The position numbers were made by a program, and so were the translations under genes. 64,000 nt of DNA from Prunella strophiata (Eukaryota; Chordata; Aves; Passeriformes; Prunellidae): NCBI GenBank assembly GCA_036583965.1, contig JAZBQD010000030.1, positions 109,380,162 to 109,444,161 on the forward strand, read 5' to 3'. Shown piece after piece: positions 49,882-62,618 of this stretch; positions within the stretch are counted from its first letter, which is position 1; the number at the start of each line of letters is the position of its first letter. Below the pieces are notes generated by a model. That model was not told the DNA's origin, searched no databases, and saw nothing but the letters and a program-made list of their open reading frames with translations.

Positions 49882-52800
49882 CTCTCCTCTGGAGGAACAT
49901 TATGCACAAAGAAGGTGACAAGGAGCAGCCATTTCATCCAGAAAGTGCTAACTATCAGAGTCTGGCTTTAAATTTATCACAGAAGAAATAAAATAGCCAC
50001 CTAAACTGTGGGCATTGTTTTGACTCTAAGATATGCACCCTTGCTCCGTGCCTTGGCCGCCACTGAGGTATCAGATGTTTGAGGTGCTGCCCACGATGAA
50101 CAGGCAGCTTTATTGCTGCTCCCTGCTTCTGTTTTTCCTGAGCTGCAGCAGTCAAACAAACAAGGAAAGTCGTTTCTACAAGGTGGAGCAGATCTCTGTT
50201 AACATGCCTGCTGATTTTATGGTGGAGGAGAAGGAACAGACCTGTAACTGCTCGCTGTAGAACACCCTTAAACTTGCATTTATTTACATAGCATCTATGG
50301 CATTTAGCAGACTGAAGAGAATTGATTAGCAAGGAGGCTGTTAAACAGCAGTCCCATAGCAGGCACTGCACCGAGGATTAGAGGTTTATTTCACTAATTG
50401 CCCTCCTGTAGTCTTTATGAGTCAATTCTAAAAAAATAAAGGAGCGCTCCAAACTGTGTTTGGAATAAAAGCAGAGTGATGCTTTTCACAGCACAGAAAT
50501 CCCATAGATGAGCTCTTTTAGAAATGGGTTTAGGATTTTGCAGCCAAATTTTTCCTCTCTGGTGAACTCTTGCTGTATCCCTACTATGCTGTTTAACCCA
50601 CAGCATACTGAAAACCTGTAGCAGACACATTAAGGATTATGTTGTCTTGGCTGTCCACCCTAGATGCCTGGGATGTAGGAGCCAAACACCTTTGTCCTCA
50701 GGAATTTTTTGTCAGGGGAAGCAGAAATAAAGCCTTCACCTCTGTGGTTTTGAAAGCTAATCAGGAAAAAGGAGATGTGCATGCTGTGCCCTTAAGAGCA
50801 GTGCTGGTACTCACACGAAAGGCTGCCCTGCTCCTGCTGCCTCCCGGAGGTTTCCAGGGCATGGACAGCACCACTAGAGGGCTCACAAAGTATTTAAAGG
50901 GTTATTACATGTGCTACATGAAAATTTGTCTCATTTTACTTTCTGTTCCCCCATTTGTACAAGTGACGAATTTCAGAACTGAACCTGCTAAGGAGTGCCT
51001 TCATTTTAAAGTCACCTCCATGCACTGTCACAGGTTCACCTCCACATGGGGACACTTCCACCTCCTGACCTCTCCTGGGTCAACAGGCCTTCCATGGAAA
51101 ACAGTTTAGGGCTGATAATGCTGCAGTCACCAGCCAGAGGCAGCTGTTCTGCAAAGCAACCCCTGCCCTTGCCAGTGCTTCCAGAGGAATGGAGGAGTTC
51201 AGGGCATCAGACACAGCAGTACAGCAAAATTGAGGTATTTTATATGTCAGTGCTTCAGGAAAAATACCCCAAAATCCTCACCATAAACTTATTTCCCTTC
51301 TTCCTCTTGTAAATTCAGGGATAACAGACTGTCAGGCATATGAAGATTTTGTTACATTGTTCATGGGGTCAGGGAGGTTGGCCACCCCTACAATTAGATA
51401 TGAAAGCTATTGTGGCTACTAATAAATAACATTAACTACCCTTGTGTAAAAATGTGTAAAAACACATTTCCTCTTAAGAATCAAGATCTGTCTTTGTTGA
51501 TGGGGGAGAATACCAAACTAGTATAACGAGTTTTCTTTTTTGTCTTAGCCCTGAAGACCTTGTTACAACATTTGGTGTTGAGAGTAGAAATGTTCTAATA
51601 TATAGCCCCAAACTAAAAAATGTGAAGGCAATAATCACAGGAGCATTTCAACGCTAACTGAAATTAATTTCCTTTTTTTTTTTTTTTTTCTCTTTCTTTT
51701 CCCTTTCCTCTCTGAAACAGACTGCCAAGGGAATTATTATGATTACTCTGCATGTTTTGCAGATGGTTGGCTGCTGCACAGGGATCTCAAGAGAGGTCAA
51801 CATCCTATAGCATCCAGCTTGGATGCTGCCCTACAGACCAGCTGAGCTATGGAAGCCCTTAGTCAGCAAAGCTTTTGCTGACATGACTAATTAAAGTCTC
51901 TGGTACATGTCACCTCCTCAAAGCTCAGACTGAAGCCCTTTCATGAGCTGGGACCTGATTTTATTCTCCTATTAAACCCAGTGGATACACTCTACTTGTA
52001 AGGAATGGAAGTTGAATTAGACTTTTACCTTTTAAAAATATTTATATGTACATATGTATATAAACAGATATGCACATAAAAGCTGCAACTCTAATGTGTT
52101 CAGAAGCCATGTTCAAGGATGTTTTCAGGTGCTTCAGCTAAACCTCAAAAAGTTTTTTTTCTTAGGGATACTAAGATAAGGACATTGGTTATATCACATC
52201 ACTGCTGTGAGGACAGGAAGTTTTCCTGGTTTTTGGCTTTGCTATGTGGCACTCAGTCAAACAGGTCAGAGAGACCATGGGGACAGGCTGATGGGAGACA
52301 GCAGGCTGTGTTTATTTAGTCTGTAGCTTTTTGGGACATAATTAATAGATCCACCTTTCTGGTACACTGAAGTGGAAGAGAAAAAGAGGCAATATTGACA
52401 TAATGCTGCAACACCCACCTGGAGGGTCCCCCTGCTTTCTTCATGAATGCCAGTAATGTAAAACACTCTGCTTCCATGATTACACTGATTAAAGATCAAA
52501 TTAGGAATAGCAACTGCCCCAAAGGCTCTGTTTGGTTAGGATACTCACATCTGCTCCTCCTTTCAAAGAATGAGAATGGTACAACAAACCCAGATTTCAG
52601 ATCCAAAGAAGAGTAAAGGATCATCTGCTGCAGGTTGTCTTGGAGCCAGCCAGCCCCTGTGACTGGCAGGAAGGCTGTGACAATGTCAGGAGCAAGCATT
52701 GCTGCTTGTACTGAGAGTTTGCTCCTGCACATGCCATCAACTCCAACTGTCCAGACCTTGGGGAAGGTCTCCAGAGCCTTAGAGGGAGACAAAGAATTCT

Positions 52801-53697
52801 CTGCTGTTTGAGAAGACCACTCCATTCTCCCCCACGTGCATCCTGGAAGAAAACTCCTGGAAATCTGTCTTCCTTACAGCAGTACCATCCTTCAGGACAG
52901 GAACATGTTTCCCTGACACATCCACTTCACAGGGACAAATGCATGGAGGTGATAATGCCAAATAGACAGTCTGAGATTTTCAAAGCCACCTTGAGTAAAA
53001 ACTGGATTTTCACATCCTTTAGGTAATTAAAGCCTTTGCCATCATTGTCTGAACATCACCCACCCAGGCAGTCCCTGCAAATGTGGCATTATGCAAGTTT
53101 GACTTTCAGATTTGTTTAAAATTATTTTGGAACCAGTGACTGACACAGACTTGTCTCCTCATCTATGTCAACAAGTCACAGTTCTTATAATTTGGGGTTG
53201 CAGGCATCTTGGATTACTAAAATTTTATTTTAAATATAAAATGCAAATTATATATTTATGCTAGAAATTGATGTGTTTAATATAATTTATTTCAAGGTGG
53301 GCTTTTTCATTTTGAACATTTTTCACAAAGTTGCATACCACTATTTATGTATGATGAGGCTGTATAGACCATTAAAAGCAAAGAAATGACAAGGTAATGT
53401 TGATGATAAATTGATGATACATTCCTAACTTATGCTGCTGTACCTAGTTATTGCAGGACTGATAACCACCTCATGATAATTGCATATTGCAGAGAGGGAG
53501 GGGAATCTGTGGTGGAGGGAAATCACTCTTTTGAGTTCGTGTCACTTTCTCTGAACTTTATTGGCATGTTTGATTAATATATCTTTTTTATGTTTTGAGC
53601 TCACAAGGCCTGCAAACTGAGATGCAAACCTCTTGATGGGTCAGGAAGAACAAGGCTGGTTTTGACTCTTGTCAAAAACACAACAACAATCTTAATT
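49882..53697. other. Unique noncoding sequence with a CpG-retaining block
   Basis: About 50,030-50,450 keeps several CpGs and a small open frame with a hydrophobic N-terminus. About 52,500-52,960 has two adjoining minus-strand open frames of unclear meaning. The rest is AT-rich with a pyrimidine tract at 51,673. Confidence 0.45.
51673..51689 (+). repeat. Poly(T)/pyrimidine tract
   Basis: 17 T followed by CTCTTTCTTTTCCCTTTCC. It reads like a long polypyrimidine tract and ends 'gaaacag|actgcc', an acceptor-like context, but no coding exon follows. Confidence 0.85.
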
Positions 53698-54015
53698 ATA
53701 GAATCAGAGAATGTTAGAATTGTTCAGGTTAGAAGAAACCTTAAAGATCATCTCATTCCAACGCCCCTGCCATGTGCAGAGACACCTTCCACTAGACCAG
53801 GTTGCTCAGAGCCCCATCCAACCTGGCCTTGAACATTTCCAGGGCTGGAGAGTCCACAACCTCTTGGGGCAACCTGTCCCAATGTCTCACCACCCTCACA
53901 GTAAAGAATTTCTTCCTAAGATCTAATCTAAGTCTGCCCTGTTTCAATTTAAAGACATTGTCCCTTGTCCTGTCACCAGCTGCCCTCGTAGAAAGTCTTG
54001 ATTCAATTTTTACCA
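53698..54015 (-). mobile_element. CR1 LINE fragment (3' part)
   Basis: Reverse CR1 starting with the tail 'tagaatcagagaatgttaga', then 'accttaaagatcatctcat', 'ccaacctggccttgaacatt', 'ctaagtctgccctgtttcaa' and 'gtcccttgtcctgtcacc'. About 320 bp are recognisable before the match fades around 54,015. No intact coding frame; the open frames across it are by-products of the repeat. Confidence 0.92.
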
Positions 54016-57000
54016 CAAAAACATGCAGTTCTTGTTTCTCTTTGCTAACCATTCTTGACCAAGGTCATTATTTCCAGAAGAGACACCAGCCAGTCTTGTT
54101 TCTGTTTGTGAGAGAAAGAGGGGCTTTGGAGAGCACGGGGAAGGAGCTGTTTCACACAGTGACCACAGGTTTCTGTTGGTCTCTGTTTTCACTGTTTCTT
54201 AGAGTTCAAAACCAAATGTGTCCTTTCACTTCTCACTGGATATGAATGTAGTTTCAATCCCAGAGCAGTGGTGGTATCTAGAGAGGAGTTTAGTAATTTT
54301 TGCTCTCTCATTTTACATTCTTATGTCCTTAACCCAATTTAAATGGTCAGAGCACTCTGGGCCAGTGATTTTTGTTCGCTCAATATGCACACGGTCCCCA
54401 GCACTACAGAGTCCCACTCCAATGAAAACATTAAGTGCATCTCTTCTAGAAATGCTAAATAATTGATCACAAATCCCTAAATCATACAATGCAACGTAAT
54501 TTCTTCTCCCAGATTTTTTTACACTGTTATTTATATCAGCTTACGGTATCGATAAAAAAAATTTGTAATGAAGTCCCAGAGATGCTTTGATTTAATGTGG
54601 TTACAGAGACCATCATTGCAAGTGGGAACAAATAGCTCTAATGGATTTTCTAGTACCTTGTTTTCATCATTCATAATAGACTTTCATCTGTGCTGGTCGG
54701 AACTGTAGGATGTCCGTGTGTTCTGCACCCAGACTTTAACAGATCTATATTTTATGGCCCTACAGTAAAAGTAATTGCAGGTTTTATAATGTCTGTGTAC
54801 TGTTCCGACTGAAAGCAATCCATTTAGAGACTTCTGGAAAGCTGAGTTGTTTCAGTTACAAGTGCATGAGCTGAGACGAGTTCCAGTCATGCAGCCAGCC
54901 AGTTACCTGCCTCTTTTTAATGAGGGCACATTCCAGAGATCTAACTTTCTTTTCCTTTCCCTGTACCAAAATAGAATAAGTTTTTTGAACATGAGGGGTT
55001 TGAGCTGGAAGAATCCTGCCCCTGAGTTTCATCAGTTCAGAGGAAGTACAGGAATGTGGAGGCCAGTACAGAAGATGCTGGCAGCTGGAAGCAGCAGTGA
55101 GGGCAGGATGCCAGCGTGGATGCTCACCCTCTTCCCAAATCAGACCCTTCAGCTGCAGCCCACACTTGACAAAAATCAAGAATTGATTTTGATTCACTGT
55201 CTGACCTCAAATTAGCTTTCAAAAGTCGTGTAATGGTTCTTGGCAATTTCACCTTAGGAAAGCAGGAACTGAGGCAAAGAGAAAAACAAAATCACTTCCT
55301 TCTTCTTCTTTTTTTTTTTTTTTTTGTTTTGTTTTGTTTTGTTTTGTTTTGTTTTGTTTTTAATGTTAAATGACAGGGTAATTATACCCTCTACCTAACA
55401 TTAGGAGGGTTCTGCCAAACATTTGTACCTACCCAGCCCTGCAGAGAGCTGCCTCCTGCCCCCATGGTAACAGCCAGCCCTGCAGCAAGAATCTGGCCCA
55501 AGAAAGGGAGAAGGTAACAGGGGAAGTGTGGCTTTTTAAAGGCACAAATGCCCTCTAAATGCCAGTTCTGCCATTTGCACCTCTCAAGACCAAGAATAAC
55601 TCAGTCTGAATGTTAACAGTGCCTTTTTCACTGTATGTGATGAATGGATTAATCCTGCTGGTATCAGAATAATTAATCTAGCTTGACACTCCAGGCAAAA
55701 AATCCAATATGCTGGATTCCACAGACATGGCAGTGCTTCATAATATTTCGTTATTTTTTCATTGTATAATTAATAAGGAGAGTAGGGAATCCAGAAGAAT
55801 CAGCCAGCATTAAAATAAGCAGAAAAAGGTCAAGGTATCTGGAGTTGAGTCTCAGTTATTTCAATGACAGTATCAATTGAAAAGAAACTCCACAACTGAG
55901 AGACAGACAAGATCTAGTTGTAGCTAGCTGCAACATAGATGCCACTTCCTAAACTACCTAAACTATTTTATGTCATGGCATGAATTATTTCTCTCAGTGA
56001 TTGATCTAATTTTAAAATGTTACTATTTTCACAATGTATTCCTTGACTGATACATCCAGATGTATGAACTGGAGAGAAAAAGGTAGCCAGCCTATACCTT
56101 TGGCATTGTCAATCTCCCAAAAGCAGCCATTCAGCACCAGAACTTGTGCATGGCTAAGTAGGAAAAAAAGTATTCTTTAGTCTTATGGGTAGACAATTAG
56201 AAAATGCTCGTACTAATCAAGTCATTTTATATTTTCAGAATGGCTCCCCAAAGACTTTGCATGACTCAAACAATACACATCCTTCCTCCAGCTCTAGAAA
56301 ACCATATGAATCAAACCATTATTTCCAAACACCATATTTATTGCTTAAAAATTACCTCCCCTCTCAACACACCCATATTATCTTCTTATGTGCTTTTTCC
56401 CCCCCTGGTTAAATACTCATTCTGAGGCTGCAGAGATGACCATACAGTATTTGCTGTGTACTTGGTTCACCTCCCTAGCTGGTAAAATAAGCAATAACAA
56501 CATGCTTGGAGCTCCTGCATGGACCAGTGGGGGCAATCTTCACTTGGCCCAGACACCACTGACCTGCTGCAGCTCAGAACCTGTCCTGAGAGACAGAAAA
56601 ACTTTTATTGCTATTTTTTGGGGGGAAAAAAGTGTCACTTCAGAGGGAATTGCTAAGTGACATCTTCACTCTGCATGCATCCCCAGCTGAACATGCCATA
56701 GAGCAGTTCTGTGTCACTCCAAGCTGCTCATGAGGAACTGGTGTGCTGGTGCACAGTCCTGGTCATGGCACTTTGGGAAATTAGGGAATGAGAAGAATTT
56801 CTCTGAGTTTTCAATCAGAGAAGAAAACAATCCATGGGACAGATATTCAGTTCTGGTCACTTGCCATGACCCTATGGACTTCAGCTGAACAACTTTATGT
56901 AGCAGCAGCAGCAAGGTCTGGCTCCTGAAGGGAAGTGGAAGGAAGAAACCACAGGGAAAAACAGTGTTTACACAGAAGTTCTGTGTGTTCTTGAATCAAT

Positions 57001-57237
57001 GTGAAAGGGTATTATACTATTCAGAGATGTGAAAATGTATTCTTGACCCACAAATCAAATCTCCCTTCAGCCACCATGATGGTACTTCAATCTTGATGGA
57101 GCACTCATGGAATATACAAAGCAGAATCACTGCTGTCCATTCAAAGCTTCCCTAAAATCAAATGCATTTTTCACCCACAGGACCTATTAGACATCTGGCA
57201 GGGGTTAGACACATGTCATGATTAGAGGTAGATCTAC
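54016..57237. other. Unique noncoding sequence with a candidate conserved block
   Basis: About 54,480-54,840 keeps six CpGs in AT-rich context and reads like a conserved noncoding element. A (TTTTG)n repeat lies at 55,301-55,371. No exon recognised. Confidence 0.45.
55301..55371 (+). repeat. Poly(T) then (TTTTG)n repeat
   Basis: TCTTCTTCTT, a run of about 17 T, then nine or so TTTTG units ending at about 55,371. Confidence 0.93.
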
Positions 57238-57320
57238 TGGAAGGTGTCCCTGTTCCTCTTAGGGAAGCTGGACTGGATGATCTTTAAGGTCCCTTCTAAC
57301 TCAAACCATTCTATGGTTCT
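57238..57320 (+). mobile_element. CR1 LINE 3'-end remnant, abutted by LTR
   Basis: Forward CR1 tail: 'gaagctggactggatgatct', 'ttaaggtcccttctaactc', ending in ATTCTATGGTTCT. It ends one base before the TGT that opens the adjoining LTR at 57,322. The rest of the CR1 upstream is lost or too diverged. Confidence 0.88.
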
Positions 57321-57321
57321 T

Positions 57322-57835
57322 TGTATTGGAATTTTGAGGCAAGGTTTTGGAAGCTGGGGGACTACAGGGTTTCTTCTGTGAGAAGCTGCTGGAAGCTTCC
57401 CCTATATCTGACCTCAAACTAGAGCAGGGGAAAGGTGTGAGGAGTCCTCCTCTTCCCTGAGGAGGAAGGAGCAGCAGAGATGAATGACTGCAGCCCCAAT
57501 ATATTCCCTGTCCCCTTGTGCTGCTAGGGGGTAGGAGGAGGAGAAATTGGGGTGAAACTGAGCCCAGGAGGAAGGGAAGGGTGGGAGGAAGGTATTTTAA
57601 GGTATGCTTTTCATTTCTCATTATGCTACTCTGCTTTTCTTGATAATAAATTAATCTGATTTTCTCACATCAAGTCTGCTCTGCCTATGATGGTAATGGG
57701 TGAGTGATCTCTTTCTGTCCTTATCTCAACCCATGAACCTTGTGTTGTATTTTCTTTCCCCTGTCAAGCTGAGGATGGAGGTGATAGGGTGCCTTTGGTG
57801 GGCACCTGGCATCCAGACAGAATCAACCCACCACA
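57322..57835 (+). mobile_element. Solo LTR of an ERVL-type endogenous retrovirus, internally deleted
   Basis: The segment runs from TGT to CA. It holds LTR landmarks in order: 'gtgagaagctgctggaagct' near the 5' end, a polyadenylation signal AATAAA at 57,645-57,650, and a 3' part with 'gtgagtgatctctttctg', 'agctgaggatggaggtgata' and 'gtgggcacctggcatcca', ending in CAACCCACCACA. I recognise this from memory as the songbird ERVL-type LTR family, whose full-length members are much longer. A break near 57,411-57,424 joins the 5' portion to the 3' portion, so the middle has been lost. No gag, pol or env sequence lies on either side, which makes this a solo LTR. The flanking 5-mers (TTCTT left, ACTCA right) do not match, so no target-site duplication is visible. 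Confidence 0.78.
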
Positions 57836-60330
57836 ACTCATCAGACTTTTCCTAGAAGAAAACCTCATTGTCAGTGAGAGACAAACCAGACCCCCAGGAA
57901 GTGTTAGTCATCCATGGAGCTAAAGCAAATGTCCTGCAGCTCTTGATCTAATTGAGATCAAGGTTTGCAGCAGAGAGATTGGAAATTTCTGGAACCTTTA
58001 TTTTAATGGGATCTCTTTGGTCAATCCAGTGCTTTCCTGTGGGACCAAAGTTGTATTCTGGAAATCCTCTCTGGAGCAAGGGACATGTTGTCTGAGCCAG
58101 CTGCTCTGAGGCCCAGCACACTCTCAATCCTGCCATGAAGCAGTTTCCAGAAGTGTGGTGCCAGAGAAGGACAGGACTGGGAGCACAACCACCAGCCACA
58201 GAAAGAGACTCATCCCTCAGCAGCAAGGACCATGAGATGCAAGCCCAGGATTGCTAGCACCCTGTTTTAATCACTCTGCAAACACTTTTTCTTTCAATTG
58301 TTTCACCACCTCAAAACCTTTGCTTCTGTTTGGCCCACAAATATGGTGTAAAATTTATGTTAGGTTGTTTTGTTGTTTTTTTTTTAAGGAGCCTTTTACT
58401 ATTTAGAGATCCTATGTTTTCAGCTGAGGCAGTTGCAGACTAACCCAACCACTGATGGCTAAAACATTATCTTGGTTTTTTTTTTTTTTGCACTCATTTT
58501 AGTGCCTCTAGCTGGTATTTCTCATTGTACTGTTCACTTTATAACAGGACTACCCTTCAGCATATTTGTGTAGAGGGCTAACCACAATAGGGCCCTGTTT
58601 CATAATTGTGTTGAGGTAATACCCAAGGCTCTCAGCAAGAATAATAATAAATGACACGACACAACTGTGCTGAGTCACACCTTTTTAAAGCCCAGCTCTT
58701 TTTGGGGGACACAAGAGCATAGATAAAAACAGCCACAGGCTGCAAAGAGCCCCTTCTGAACAGCTCCTGGTAACTCATTCAAGTCAGTGGTCATAAACAA
58801 CAATAGCACAGCTGTTAGATAAATGGGATGCTTACAACTGCACACAGAAAACCTAAAAATTTCAGCAACAAACCCATTAGCTTTTACTACATGAGTGGTA
58901 CAGGACCTGCTGTTTCAGTAGTGTTCTGCTGGGTCACATAAAACCTGTAGAGAAAACACAGAGAAGTCTGGCACCCATCCATTCCTCCATCTGTCTGAGG
59001 GCAGCTGGGAAACAGCCCCAGCCCATCCTCAGACTCAGGGATTCTCTCATGTGGCAGCCACTGCCAGAGTATCAGAACTGTGACCAACATGTTCACAAGC
59101 CTCAGTTTGCAGTAAATGCCCTTTATCATCTCTCCTCAACACTTAAAATAAAAGTGCCATTTTTTGCAGCTGTTCCAATCAGCCCCACTCCTGGGATGTA
59201 TATTTTCAAAACAGTGAAATCACAGACATTCAGCACCACTTGTGGATCATCTCACCAGCCTATGACCATATCCAGCACCATTCTCTTCACCAGAAATTTT
59301 AAAACTAATTTCTACCTCATCCTATTAACATCTGTAACCCATGGCTCCATGCACAGCAGCAGAGAGCACATTCTGAAAAATTCATTGTGTATTTTAAAGG
59401 GACAAGAGTAGGGACATATCAGAACACAAGGCAAAGACATCATGAGCCAGGGTCTGTTGTTTTGTTTCTTGGGGGTTTTTTGGGGTAAAGTGTTTTTCTT
59501 TTTTTTCCCTTGCACTATGTAGTCTTCCTAATTTGTTATGACTCTACAAGAACAATAACCTAGGATGAAGGAATTAGATTACATCCTTCTACTTAGTTAA
59601 TTTCCATGATCTAATATTTCCCTCATGTTCCAACATAACACTGTGCTCTGCTGACGACATCAGGGCTGAGGAAGTCTCTTAGAAGTCAAATTCAATTCAA
59701 GGGCAAGGCAGACCAGAGACCACTTAGTTCTCCAGACAAAGTATCCTTGGTTTAGTGTGCTTGTAGGTGAGCCAGAAGCTGTAATGAAAATGCTTAGGAA
59801 ACCAAGTCCCCTTGGATATAGAAGATCAATAATGTTCTCAACAAGGCTGAAAACAATTCAGAACACAGTGTCTCACCAACTTGTACTGTAATGTTTTACT
59901 ATAGTTTCTGTGGATCTCATTTTTTGACAATATCTTGAAACAGCAATCAATACTTGCCCAGGGTATGCCTCCCCTCCCATTTATTCTATTTTCCAGCCAA
60001 TGGCAACAACAATTATTTAAGGAAAACTAAGCATTGATATGTTGCTAATGCTGAGTGTTTACTGTATGTGTAACAAGGATCAAGACCCTTCCATGCTGGA
60101 TACTACAGAAGAAAAGATCCCCAGAAACCCATGCTGGAGCATCTGAGGAAATTCTGCATAAAATTAGCAGCAATAGAAAATCACCAGTGGGTTTCCTACC
60201 CTTTCATCCAGCAAATAAAAATGTTACCACAAAGACAGTAGACACTAAAAAGGAATGGACTATCTATCAAGGGGGCTGAGCTTGTATGTAGGAAGGAAGA
60301 GAAGGAATTATTTTAACAATATGAGGATAA
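57836..60330. other. Unique noncoding sequence downstream of the LTR
   Basis: No retroviral internal sequence follows the LTR. T-rich tracts near 58,376 and 58,480; nothing else recognised. Confidence 0.5.
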
Positions 60331-60344
60331 GGGTTTGTGGCAAC

Positions 60345-60381
<37 letters not shown>

Positions 60382-60391
60382 GGGTTTGTGG
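60331..60391 (+). repeat. Mini poly(A) insertion flanked by 10-bp direct repeats
   Basis: GGGTTTGTGG at 60,331-60,340 recurs perfectly at 60,382-60,391. Between them lie only 41 bp: CAACAAAGT, 29 A (60,350-60,378) and GTT. A poly(A) flanked by identical short direct repeats is the hallmark of target-primed retroposition. The body here is almost nothing but tail. A chance G/T-rich 10-mer is the alternative. Confidence 0.6.
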
Positions 60392-62578
60392 GACTTATTC
60401 CTGGTATGTGCTACTTTTGTTTTTCTATTGGTCTGTATTTTACATTTGCCAGAAATGTCAAAGTGTGAGATGGAAGATTTTGGTTTATGTCTGTATATTA
60501 TGAAGGAAGTAAAGCAAAGCAATCCATCAATCCAGTAGCTGGTGTTTAATCTCCTTTCTTCCTTAGACCTTCTTCTCCTGCTCTTCCAAGAGGATGGGAA
60601 CTGTCTCATTCCCAGGAATAAAACAAACCCTGAACTTCAGAAACAAAAAATCTTATTGAGCCTTTGGGAAATGCTCTGAACCTCCATCTCCTGTGGCAAA
60701 ACATTGCAGCAGAGACAGTGCTGGTGGAAACGAGTGGCAGAGGAATATTGCAAAATACATGTGACTGTAGAGCTCAGTAGGACTGTCTGAGGGAGCTGAA
60801 CACAGGGACACCCTGGGAAAAGCACTACAAACTGCTGGATGTGATGGCATTACTGAGTACTGAGCAGCAGCAAGAACAAGGCACGCACGAGGAAAACAAC
60901 TTGTATCACCTGAAATAATAAAGCCAAGTTATACATTCAGTGCTTTTAGGTAACTGCAAAACATGAGTAAGGAGAAATGCTATCCTTGTGCCCAGAACCA
61001 GGTTTTTGGTTTCCAGATCCTTGTTCACAGAGTAGCCAGAAGAACTTTCTTGTAAGCAAACTCTGGATGTTGTCTACAGCTTGATTTCTTGGCTCCCAGG
61101 TTTCCCATCTCAGTACAACTGCACCAGCAGGAGCAGCACTGGCAGAGTGAGCATGGAAAAGGCCCCTGGGATGGTGACACCCTCACCAAACCACCCCTTC
61201 CATCTGCTGGGAACAGGTCAAGGCACCTCCATTGCCACATCCTCACTGACAGCCCTCAGCAGTCACAGCCTGTGGGATTTCCTCTGGTTCATCATTGATC
61301 TCCAGCCCACAGCCAAATTGAACCATGAGGGTTACTGGTAAAAGAAGGAAAAGTGCTCTTTTTCTCCCTTTGCATCCCTCCTCCCCACATCCCAGCCTCC
61401 TCCCTCACCTGAATCAATCCAAAGCTGCAGGGGTAAAATCACAAGAGCAAAAAATAGGGAATATGGAAAAAGCTTGTCATAAAAAAGGGTTACTCATACC
61501 ATCATGAGGAAGCAGGGTGATTATACACACTTTACACAGAGTGATAGAAACAATAGGATTACTCACACCATTTCAAACCCTAATGAAGTGCATCAGTTAC
61601 ACTCCCACAGCAACCTGGAGAAGGAAGAAGAGGAAAATCTGCTGGTGTAGCCTAATAAGGACTTTGTGAGAGAATCACAGTTAATATGTCCTACTTATGG
61701 TTTGCCACAGGCCTGCTGGGGACTGTGGTCCAGGGTTTCTATATGTGCTCAGCAACCCAGTGGGGGTAGAGAGAAGCACAGATGTGTGTATTTTTTGTAT
61801 TTCTCCAGCCACTTCCTCTTCCAGAGTCATGTCTAACATAATCAGCTCAGGAGGGACAGAGTAGGTAGAGGGAAGGTAGGAATAAAATGAAAGGAAGTTC
61901 ACCAACAGCTATTTTGAAACTTTGAAGAATACACTTTGTATTTCATTCTAAATCACTGGTGACACACCAGAAAGACAGAGTAACAGGACAGAGTTGCACT
62001 TCTTGAGTGCAACTCTACAACCAGACCTCCTGGAAAGAGCAAGAGCTGGAATGACTTTGTGCCTGTGACTGTGAAGGCAGCAAATGGAACCAATGAAAGG
62101 AAGCACATCCTCTGCAATTTGATGATTTCCCATTTGAGACCTCCTTATGGGAAAGTCCAAGGCTTCAGAATCTGTAATCCTTGACTTTGTGTGAAACTGA
62201 AATAATTCAAAACTAATTACTCACTTCATACTTACAAAAATGCTTCAGTGCTGCTACATATAATTTTGACCTTTCTATTATAACATTACAAAAAAAAATC
62301 TTAATGTAAGCATAAAAATAAAACATAAATTGAAGATCATGCATCTTAAATGTATTGAAATAAAGCAAAACCTTTCATAAAGATGCTGGTGAAATCATTG
62401 TGTTCTGTGTTGAATCAGCACTTTCCAAGCCTCCATCCAGCTTAACAATTTGTATGCTTTGTACATCTATTCCTTTTCAGCAGAAAAGCTTTCCCAATGT
62501 TTTTGACTGCACCATGATAACTTCTTCATAGCATTTCTGCTTAAAATTCCCTTTGCTCATATTGAAAAAATAATCACA

Positions 62579-62582
<4 letters not shown>
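60392..62582. other. Unique noncoding sequence
   Basis: GC-moderate stretches at about 60,650-60,850 and 61,080-61,330 have open frames on both strands without protein-like character. No repeat recognised. Confidence 0.45.

Positions 62583-62618
<36 letters not shown>

Noticed and set aside
53792..54245. Open frames across 53.8-54.2 kb on both strands
   Set aside because: They lie in the reverse CR1 fragment. The peptide text is the usual CR1 3' by-product, not a functional protein.
60055..60340. Open frame upstream of the A29 tract as a second retrocopied gene
   Set aside because: The direct repeats tightly bracket only the tract, so this upstream frame lies outside the insertion. Its peptide shows no family resemblance.
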